Shown here: one piece after another, positions 8,061 through 14,717 of the stretch
Numbering within the stretch: position 1 is the first letter of the stretch
Layout of the letters: each line of letters starts with the position of its first letter
From: Rodentibacter haemolyticus
Lineage (GTDB): Bacteria > Pseudomonadota > Gammaproteobacteria > Enterobacterales > Pasteurellaceae
Direction of reading: 5' to 3'
Length of the DNA stretch: 64,000 nucleotides
NCBI RefSeq assembly: GCF_015356115.1
Contig: NZ_CP063056.1
Span: forward strand, 2,170,001-2,234,000
Notes under the pieces: model-generated
The model's database searches: none
What the model was told of the DNA's origin: nothing
Seen by the model: the letters and a program-made list of their open reading frames with translations, nothing else
Program-made: the position numbers and the translations under genes

Positions 8061-8968
8061 GTAATGAAATTGAAATTTTATTAAGTGAATGGAATAACTG
8101 TTCAAGAGAGTTAAAAAGAGTAGAGTTAAAAGTTGATGAAATTCCTTTTAATTCAATTCCTGAAATTTCAGATTTAGTATCTTATCTAGATGGTTGCTTT
8201 AACTTCCCTATTTTACATATAACTAATATTGAAAATGTTAAAAAAGTATTATTGGAAGTTAGGGGGTTTATTAGTAATAAAATTAAATTTAGAGGGATAG
8301 AAGTAAGAGAGATACAAGAGAATGATGTAAAAACGATTATTAATTTACTTGAAAGACTAAAAGCAGAGTTTTTACAAATCGAAAGTATAGATTTTCTCAT
8401 TGAATTGCAAAAATTTAATCTAGAATTTATTGATAATGAAAAGAAAAAAATTCATGAAAGAGTTTCTGAAATTTTTGGAGAAACCACATTGCCTTATTTG
8501 TACTCAGAATTTAGGCGTAAGGGAGATGAAATTAGGAGACAACAAGAAAACTATACTTGGGCATTTTTTTGTTTATTATTCTTAATGCTTATTGGTGGGT
8601 TATTAACAATCAATTCGGCTAGTGATATTTTTAGTTTATTTGCTAAATTTTTTCTATTTATTCCTGCTGTTTGGAGTATCCTTTTTCTTTCTAAAAGAAT
8701 ATCAGAGTGTAGAAAACTTGAGCAGACATATATGCATAAAGAAACTGTTGCAAGATCATATTTGAATTTTCTAGAGTTTTTTAGTAGAGATTACCATTTA
8801 TACGAAGATCTAGATAAGTTGAAAGAGATAAAATTTGAACTTACCAAAATAGCAATAGATAGTTTAGGTTTAAATCCAGCATTGTTATTAGAAAAATCTT
8901 CAATGGAGAAAATACCTATGGAAGAATTATTAATAAAAATTACAGATAAAATAAATACAAATAAGTAA
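8057..8968 (+). CDS. Coiled-coil protein with two transmembrane helices, hsd-linked
   Basis: A 303-residue protein whose ATG overlaps the hsdS stop (ATGA), so it is translationally coupled to hsdS. Residues about 1-165 are charged, helical and probably coiled-coil (VKKVLLEVRGF, LERLKAEFLQIESIDFLIEL). Two hydrophobic helices follow at about 168-186 (WAFFCLLFLMLIGGLL) and 192-212 (FAKFFLFIPAVWSILFL). A cytosolic tail has YMHKETVARSYLNFLEFF and DSLGLNPALLL, a layout I associate with uncharacterised bacterial membrane proteins near defence genes. I do not recognise a named family. It is strongly AT-rich. Coupling to hsdS suggests a role with the R-M system or a hitch-hiking second defence function; neither is shown. 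Confidence 0.7.
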   Translation: MSNEIEILLSEWNNCSRELKRVELKVDEIPFNSIPEISDLVSYLDGCFNFPILHITNIENVKKVLLEVRGFISNKIKFRGIEVREIQENDVKTIINLLERLKAEFLQIESIDFLIELQKFNLEFIDNEKKKIHERVSEIFGETTLPYLYSEFRRKGDEIRRQQENYTWAFFCLLFLMLIGGLLTINSASDIFSLFAKFFLFIPAVWSILFLSKRISECRKLEQTYMHKETVARSYLNFLEFFSRDYHLYEDLDKLKEIKFELTKIAIDSLGLNPALLLEKSSMEKIPMEELLIKITDKINTNK

Positions 8969-8972
8969 TGGA

Positions 8973-9408
8973 GGCTAGGAGGGAAACTCGTTGCCCATCG
9001 AAAATATCAGATTGAAACGGTGGGCAAAAATTTGCCCACCCTACGGGTGATAAAATTATGGTAAGGAAAAAATATGTAAATTAACGAGATATACGTAGGG
9101 TGGGCAACTGGTTGCCCACCGAAAATATCGGACTGAAACGGTGGGCAAAAATTTGCCCACCCTACGGGTGATAAAAATATGGTAAGGAAAAAATATGTAA
9201 ATTAACGAGATATATGTAGGGTGGGCAACTGGTTGCCCACCGAAAATATCGGACTGAAACGGTGGGCAAAAATTTGCCCACCCTACGGGTGATAAAAATA
9301 TGGTAAGGAAAAAATATGTAAATTAACGAGATATACGTAGGTGGGCAACTGGTTGCCCACCGAAAATACCGGATTGAAAGGGTGGGCAAAAAATTTGCCC
9401 ACCCTACG
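8973..9408. repeat. 121-bp tandem array: four REPIN units with three hsdR-leader copies
   Basis: Units begin at 8973 (degenerate), 9094, 9215 and 9336, an exact 121-bp period. Each has a REPIN. The first three are followed by a copy (9061-9089, 9182-9210, 9303-9331) of the hsdR ribosome-binding site and first codons: GTAAGGAAAAAATATG, then T instead of hsdR's C, then AAATTAACGAGA. The base change makes the copied start ATG-TAA. The real hsdR leader is at 11459-11487. Confidence 0.9.
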
Positions 9409-9531
9409 TGTAATGTGAAATGCTGAAATATGAATAATATAAATATGTGATGTGGATCGAGAAAATGAGATTTTTTTATTGTTTAGGGTGATGAAATAAT
9501 GATATTAACACGGAATATATTGGGAGGTTTT

Positions 9532-10002
9532 ATGCCAAATTATCGCCGTGTTTATTTAGAAAATGCCTATTATTTTTTCACTGTTGCGTTACAAGATAGA
9601 AAAAGCACATTACTGATTGATCGTATTGATTTATTAAGGCAATCCTATCAAAAGGTATGTCAAAAATATCCGTTTAAAACGATTGCAATTTGTATTTTAC
9701 CTGATCATATTCACGCTATTTGGCAATTACCCGAGGGCGATACAAACTATTCATTACGTTGGCAATTAATAAAAAAATATTTTTCATCTAAATTACCTAT
9801 CAGTAACACTAGGAGTGAAAGCAAAATCAAGCATAGAGAAAAAGGGATTTGGCAACGGCGTTTTTGGGAACATACGATTGTTGATGATCGGGATTTAAAT
9901 AATTGTATTGATTATATTCATTATAACCCTGTTAGACACGGTTATGTTGAGCGTTGTGAGGATTGGAAATATTCGTCAATTCATAAAATAAAAGATACGT
10001 AG
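9532..10002 (+). CDS. REP-associated tyrosine transposase (RAYT, IS200/Y1-like)
   Basis: A 156-residue single-domain Y1 transposase-like protein. The ATG at 9532 follows a strong GGGAGG site; an in-frame ATG 11 codons earlier lacks one. The HUH motif is PDHIHAIW near residue 60. The C-terminal signature CIDYIHYNPVRHGYV supplies the candidate catalytic tyrosines and is the hallmark of RAYTs. It is bracketed by REP palindromes: the 121-bp array upstream and a REPIN overlapping its 3' end, which supplies the TAG stop codon. RAYTs are single-copy genes that mobilise non-autonomous REP/REPIN elements, so it probably spread the family seen across this window. It splits the hsd locus between hsdS and hsdR. 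Confidence 0.88.
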   Translation: MPNYRRVYLENAYYFFTVALQDRKSTLLIDRIDLLRQSYQKVCQKYPFKTIAICILPDHIHAIWQLPEGDTNYSLRWQLIKKYFSSKLPISNTRSESKIKHREKGIWQRRFWEHTIVDDRDLNNCIDYIHYNPVRHGYVERCEDWKYSSIHKIKDT

Positions 10003-10070
10003 GGTGGGCAACTCGTTGCCCACCGAAAATATCAGGATTGAAACGGTGGGCAAAAATTTGCCCACTCTAC
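9998..10070. repeat. REPIN copy overlapping the RAYT stop codon
   Basis: ACGTAGGGTGGGCAACTCG followed by TTGCCCACC, a 22-bp spacer, then GGTGGGCAAAAATTTGCCC and ACTCTAC. The TAG in the left arm (10000-10002) terminates the transposase. Confidence 0.9.
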
Positions 10071-10215
10071 AAAAGGTTAAAATAGCTTTTGGTTCAACAC
10101 ACTCGATGAGGAGAAATTTAATAAGTACAAGCTGTTGGATTTTTCGTAATTTTATCTATTGTGAGCATTGTGCGGAAAACTACAAAAAAAGGCTATTTTG
10201 TGTGAGCATTATTGA

Positions 10216-10293
10216 AATACATACAGAAAATCGCAAAAAACTGTGAGTATTGAATGTAACACTTACAAAAAAACGCTAAAATCTGTATGTATT
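10216..10293. promoter_or_regulatory. Perfect 12-bp inverted repeat upstream of fic
   Basis: AATACATACAGA (10216-10227) is the exact reverse complement of TCTGTATGTATT (10282-10293). The arms are 54 bp apart and the right arm ends 44 bp before the fic ATG. Three near-copies of GTGAGCATT also lie within about 90 bp. The Fic protein has a C-terminal winged helix, so an autoregulatory operator is possible; this is inference. Confidence 0.4.
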
Positions 10294-10337
10294 CTTTTGA
10301 TAGATACAAAAAATGTGGAAAATTTGTAGGAGTTCTT

Positions 10338-11411
10338 ATGGAAAATGCGTACCGGGTCCCTGATTTGTTTTCGTTACCTGATGTGGAAACAAAAGCGGTA
10401 TTGAAAGCGGCGAATCTTGCTCATCAAGCTTTGGGTGAATTGAAAGGGATTGTGAATACAATGCCAAACCAAGATATTTTGTTAAGTACATTGCCTTTGC
10501 AAGAAGCGAAGGATAGTTCGGAAATTGAGAACATCATTACAACACAAGATGATATGTATGCGAGCAATTATGAAACTCAGCATTTTAGCTCGTTGGCAGC
10601 TAAAGAGGTACATCGTTATGCTCAGGCTATGCAGTTTGGTTTTCAGCAAGTGAAAACTTATCAGCTTTTGACTTTGAGTACGATCAAAAATGTGCAACAA
10701 ATTTTAGAAAATAATAATGCGGGTTTTCGTTGTCAGGCAGGAACGAAATTGATTGATCAAAATACGGGAAAAAGTGTTTATACACCGCCGCAGTCCAATA
10801 ATGAAATTGAGTATTATATGGGGAAGTTAGCTCTTTTTATCAATGATTCTGAGCAATTAGATTATGATCCGTTAGTGAAGATGGCGATTATTCATCATCA
10901 ATTTGAGAGTATTCATCCTTTTTATGACGGGAATGGGCGAACAGGGAGGATTATCAATATTTTATATCTGGTTTTAAATGGTTTATTAGACAAGCCGATT
11001 CTTTATTTATCCCGTTATATTAACCAAAATAAACGAGAATATTATTATTTATTGCAAGAAGTAAGAGATACCGAAAGTTGGGAGAAATGGCTTCTTTTTA
11101 TGTTGAAAGGTATTGAGAAAACGGCAAAACAGACATTAAATTTAGTTACTGAAATTAAATCTTTAATGCAAAAACATAAGAAAATAATAAAAGATGCAAA
11201 TCCTAAGTTATATAGTCACGAACTAATCAATAATCTTTATAAATATCCTTATACCAAAGTAGAGTTTTTAGCTGAAGATTGTGAAGTTCATCGTAATACG
11301 GCGTTAAAACGTTTAACAGAACTGGAACTATTGGGAATAGTTAAAAAAACAAAAATTGGGCGAGAAAGTTTTTATGTCAATCAAGAACTTTTTGAGCTGT
11401 TAGCACAATAG
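10338..11411 (+). CDS. Fic-domain protein (probable AMPylase) with winged-helix C-terminus
   Basis: A 357-residue protein. The start at 10338 is chosen for its GTAGGAG site; the frame extends 17 codons upstream without support. The Fic core HPFYDGNGRTGR (near residue 192) matches HPFx[DE]GNGRxxR completely, so NMP transfer is expected. The N-terminal inhibitory helix motif [ST]xxxE[GN] is present as SSEIEN near residue 59, making this a class II, self-inhibited Fic protein. The C-terminus (VEFLAEDCEVHRNTALKRL, then a KKTKIGRESFY wing) is a winged helix-turn-helix. It lies between hsdS and hsdR, a location where Fic genes recur in type I R-M loci. The target is unknown; a regulatory or toxin-like role in the island is inference. 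Confidence 0.88.
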   Translation: MENAYRVPDLFSLPDVETKAVLKAANLAHQALGELKGIVNTMPNQDILLSTLPLQEAKDSSEIENIITTQDDMYASNYETQHFSSLAAKEVHRYAQAMQFGFQQVKTYQLLTLSTIKNVQQILENNNAGFRCQAGTKLIDQNTGKSVYTPPQSNNEIEYYMGKLALFINDSEQLDYDPLVKMAIIHHQFESIHPFYDGNGRTGRIINILYLVLNGLLDKPILYLSRYINQNKREYYYLLQEVRDTESWEKWLLFMLKGIEKTAKQTLNLVTEIKSLMQKHKKIIKDANPKLYSHELINNLYKYPYTKVEFLAEDCEVHRNTALKRLTELELLGIVKKTKIGRESFYVNQELFELLAQ

Positions 11412-11414
11412 ATA

Positions 11415-11446
11415 CGTAGGGTGGGCAACTCGTTGCCCACCCTACG
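11415..11446. repeat. Single REP palindrome in the hsdR leader
   Basis: CGTAGGGTGGGCAACTCG then TTGCCCACCCTACG, a near-perfect palindrome just after the fic stop and 26 bp before the hsdR ATG. It could form a strong hairpin close to the hsdR ribosome-binding site. Confidence 0.85.
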
Positions 11447-11471
11447 AATGAAAATATTGTAAGGAAAAAAT

Positions 11472-14400
11472 ATGCAAATTAACGAGACGGTGCTGGAGCA
11501 AACGGCGATTGAGAAATTTCAATCGGTAGGTTGGCGTTATGTGTATGGCAAGACGATTTTGGAAGGCTTGGAAAATCCGTGGCGGGCGAGGACAAGTGCG
11601 GTCATTTTTGAGAACCTTTTGCGTGAGGCGGTGGAAAAGTTCAATCCCCATTTGCCGGAGTTGGCTGTCGATCAGGTGTTGAGCAAGGTGCGTCAGGTTG
11701 AAGGGCGGGATTTGTTGGAGAAAAATCAACTTGCTTATGGCTATTTGCGAAACGGTGTGCCGGTGGTGTATCAACAAAATGGCGAGCAAAAGCACGATGT
11801 GGCACAGCTGGTGGACTTTCAAGCGGTCGAAAATAATGATTTTTTGCTGATCAATCAGCTTGATATTCAAGGCACGAAAGGTAAGCGGATTCCTGATTTA
11901 ATCGGCTATGTAAATGGTTTGCCGTTAATGGTGTGCGAGCTGAAAAATCCGCTGAACATTGAGGCGGATTTGACGATGGCGTGGCGACAGTTGCAAACCT
12001 ATAAAGAGGAAATCGGTGATCTGTTTATTTTTAACCAGCTTTTAGTGATTTCGGACGGCGTTACCGCTCGAATCGGCTCGCTTTCCGCCTCTTTTGAACG
12101 CTTTACCCCTTGGCGTGTGGTGGATGAAAAGCAAAAAAGTCTGCGTATTCCCTTTGAACAAGAGCTGGATGCGGTGCTAAATGGTGTGCTGTTGCCGGAA
12201 TGTTTTTTGGATTATGTGCAGAATTTTATTGTGTTTGAAAGCAATGAAAAGGGCAAAATAATTAAAAAATCCGCGGCTTATCATCAATATTATGGGGTGA
12301 ATGAAGCCCTCGATTGCACGCTGGTTGCGAGCAGTGAGCAGGGCGATCGCAAAATTGGGGTGATGTGGCACACGCAAGGCTCGGGCAAGTCTCTTTCAAT
12401 GCTGTTTTATGCCGGCAAATTGTTAGCCCAAAAAGCGTTGAAAAATCCGACTATTGTGGTGGTTACGGATCGCAATGATTTGGACGGGCAACTTTATCAA
12501 ACCTTTTGTGGCGGTTATGCTTTGTTGAAACAAACGCCGATGCAAGCAGACGGGCGAGAGGATTTGCGTCAGGCATTAAATGCACGCCAAGCAGGCGGTG
12601 TGATTTTTACCACCATTCAAAAATTCGGCTTGTTAGAGAATGAAGATAAGCACCCTGTGCTGAATAGTCGGGATAATATTATTGTGATTTCTGATGAAGC
12701 CCACCGCAGCCAATATGGCTTTAGCCAAAAACTCAATCAAAAAGGCGAATATCGCACGGGCTACGCTCAATATCTCCGTCACGCTTTGCCGAATGCCTCT
12801 TTTATCGGCTTTACAGGCACGCCGATTGAGGCGGAAGATAAAGACACGCAAGCGGTTTTTGGGCGTTATGTGTCGATTTATGATTTTGAAGATGCGGTGA
12901 TTGACGGGGCAACGGTGCCGATTTTCTATGAAGCGCGCCAAATCCGCTTGGGCGAAAGCGAGGAATTTGACAATGTGGTGCGAGAAAGTGAGCTTGATGA
13001 AGCCGATGAGGAGAACGAAAAAAGCTATAAATTCCGCATTTATGAGAAACTGGTCGGCAATGAGCAACGGCTTGAACGTTTAGCCGAGGATTTTATTTAT
13101 CATTTTGAGCAACGCATTGCGGTTACAGACGGTAAGGCGATGATTGTGGCGATTAGCCGTGCAGTGGCGGTAAAATTGTTTGAAAAAATCACCGCACTTC
13201 GTCCCGAATGGGCGGCAGATGATGTCCATCAAGGGGCGATTAAAATTGTGATGACAAGCAGTGTGAACGATCCTGAAAGTTGGCAGAAACATAATCAAGA
13301 TAAAAAAACGCTCGAACGGCGGTTTAAAGATCCTGATGACCCGTTGAAAATCGTGATTGTGCGGGATATGTGGCTGACAGGTTTTGATGCCCCTTGTTGC
13401 CATACGATGTATATCGACAAGCCGATGAAAGGGCATAATTTAATGCAGGCGATTGCACGGGTTAATCGGGTTTTTCATAATAAAAGCCGTGAAAATGGTG
13501 GCTTGATTGTGGATTATATTGGGCTGACGGAGGAATTGAAAGCCGCTAAACAGCAATACACCAATGCAGGCGGGAAAGGCTCGGATGTAAAACAAGATGT
13601 TGAGGCGGTATTCGCAAAAATGCGAGAACATATCAGCATTATTCGTGGGCAATTTGCCACGCCGGTGCAGGGAAGTGCGATCGATATTTCACAAATTTTG
13701 CAATTAACCGATCCGAATGCGTTGCTCAATGGTATTTTACGGGCGGCGAACCATATTTTGGCGTTAGATGAGGCAACGAAAGCGAACAAAACGGAACGTA
13801 AACAAGCGTTTTTACAGGCGATACGTTTGGCGAAAAAAGGGCTTTCTCTCTGTGGGGCAATGTCTGAAACCGAACCTTATAAACCCGAATTGGCTTTTTA
13901 TGATGCGGTGCGGGCGACCATTATTAAAAATAGCACCACCCGAGAACCCGCCACAGGGCAACAGGATAAACAGCTTAAGCTGACACAATGGCTAAATCGT
14001 GCAGTTACCTCAGAGGGCGTGGTGGATTTATTTGAGCTGTTGCATCAAGAACGCCCGAATATCAGCTTGCTTTCCGATGAATTTTTAACCACTGTCAAAC
14101 ATAGTGAAGTGCCGAATTTATGGCTTAGTGCGGTGGAAAAATACCTCAAAGCAGAAATCCGAGAGCGTAGCACCGCCAACCTTGCCACCAAGAAAACCTT
14201 TGAAGAACGTTTAAAAGAAGCGATGAATCGCTATCACAACCAGCAACTGTCGGTGATTGAAATTCTGCAAGAGTTAGTGGAACTGGCGAAAGATTTTCAC
14301 CAACAGCAAGCCCGAGGCGAAGCCTTGGGGCTAAGTCAAGCGGAATTAGCCTTCTATGATGCTTTAGCACAAAATCAAAGTGCGGTGGAATTGATGGGCG

Positions 14401-14615
14401 ATTTGGTATTGGTGCGTTTAGCCAAAGAACTCACCGAACGCTTACGAAAATCCGTTACCATTGATTGGCAATATAAAGAGGCAGTGCGAGCCAAAATGCG
14501 GATTTTTATCAAACGTTTATTGCAAAGTTACAAATACCCACCGGATTTACAGCCTGAAGCCATTGAATTTGTGTTAAAACAGGCGGAAGTGATTGGGGAG
14601 GAATGGAGTAAATAA
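11472..14615 (+). CDS. hsdR: Type I restriction endonuclease subunit HsdR
   Basis: A 1047-residue motor and nuclease subunit that translocates DNA and cuts when the site is unmethylated. The N-terminal PD-(D/E)xK nuclease has CELKNP near residue 156 with a downstream Q-x-x-x-Y-K (QLQTYK). The SF2 helicase has Walker A HTQGSGKS near 299, DEAH near 407, then FTGTPIE and a motif VI-type stretch (AIARVNR). The length is typical and no frame damage is seen. An AAGG site precedes the ATG. If hsdM is OFF, modification is absent and restriction should also be inactive, because HsdR needs the M2S core. hsdR lies 2.5 kb from hsdS, separated by the array, RAYT and fic. Confidence 0.95.
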   Translation: MQINETVLEQTAIEKFQSVGWRYVYGKTILEGLENPWRARTSAVIFENLLREAVEKFNPHLPELAVDQVLSKVRQVEGRDLLEKNQLAYGYLRNGVPVVYQQNGEQKHDVAQLVDFQAVENNDFLLINQLDIQGTKGKRIPDLIGYVNGLPLMVCELKNPLNIEADLTMAWRQLQTYKEEIGDLFIFNQLLVISDGVTARIGSLSASFERFTPWRVVDEKQKSLRIPFEQELDAVLNGVLLPECFLDYVQNFIVFESNEKGKIIKKSAAYHQYYGVNEALDCTLVASSEQGDRKIGVMWHTQGSGKSLSMLFYAGKLLAQKALKNPTIVVVTDRNDLDGQLYQTFCGGYALLKQTPMQADGREDLRQALNARQAGGVIFTTIQKFGLLENEDKHPVLNSRDNIIVISDEAHRSQYGFSQKLNQKGEYRTGYAQYLRHALPNASFIGFTGTPIEAEDKDTQAVFGRYVSIYDFEDAVIDGATVPIFYEARQIRLGESEEFDNVVRESELDEADEENEKSYKFRIYEKLVGNEQRLERLAEDFIYHFEQRIAVTDGKAMIVAISRAVAVKLFEKITALRPEWAADDVHQGAIKIVMTSSVNDPESWQKHNQDKKTLERRFKDPDDPLKIVIVRDMWLTGFDAPCCHTMYIDKPMKGHNLMQAIARVNRVFHNKSRENGGLIVDYIGLTEELKAAKQQYTNAGGKGSDVKQDVEAVFAKMREHISIIRGQFATPVQGSAIDISQILQLTDPNALLNGILRAANHILALDEATKANKTERKQAFLQAIRLAKKGLSLCGAMSETEPYKPELAFYDAVRATIIKNSTTREPATGQQDKQLKLTQWLNRAVTSEGVVDLFELLHQERPNISLLSDEFLTTVKHSEVPNLWLSAVEKYLKAEIRERSTANLATKKTFEERLKEAMNRYHNQQLSVIEILQELVELAKDFHQQQARGEALGLSQAELAFYDALAQNQSAVELMGDLVLVRLAKELTERLRKSVTIDWQYKEAVRAKMRIFIKRLLQSYKYPPDLQPEAIEFVLKQAEVIGEEWSK

Positions 14616-14632
14616 AAATCAGCCCCTTTAAA

Positions 14633-14707
14633 CGTAGGGTGGACAACTTGTTGCCCACAGATTCAAAGAGGATATTTCAATGGTGGGCAACAAGTAGCCC
14701 ACCCTAC
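14633..14707. repeat. REPIN between hsdR and gyrA
   Basis: CGTAGGGTGGACAACTTG then TTGCCCACAG, spacer, GGTGGGCAACAAGTAGCCC then ACCCTACC. It is slightly diverged. It fills the space between the convergent hsdR and gyrA genes and may act as a bidirectional terminator. Confidence 0.85.
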
Positions 14708-14717
14708 CTTATTAAGA

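Noticed and set aside
8973..9408. Regularly spaced repeats that might be a CRISPR array
   Set aside because: The 121-bp period is fully repeated with no unique spacers, the units are REPINs, and no cas gene is present.
9532..10002. A complete insertion sequence around the transposase
   Set aside because: No IS200-type end hairpins specific to the gene, and no second gene; RAYTs act in trans on REPs and are not self-contained IS elements.
10004..10246. An 80-codon frame following the transposase
   Set aside because: It starts inside a REPIN, has no ribosome-binding site, shows no recognisable protein features and covers the operator-like region.
12633..13436. Long antisense frames within hsdR (144 and 118 codons)
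   Set aside because: They are shadows of the hsdR codon pattern, with no initiation signals or family motifs.
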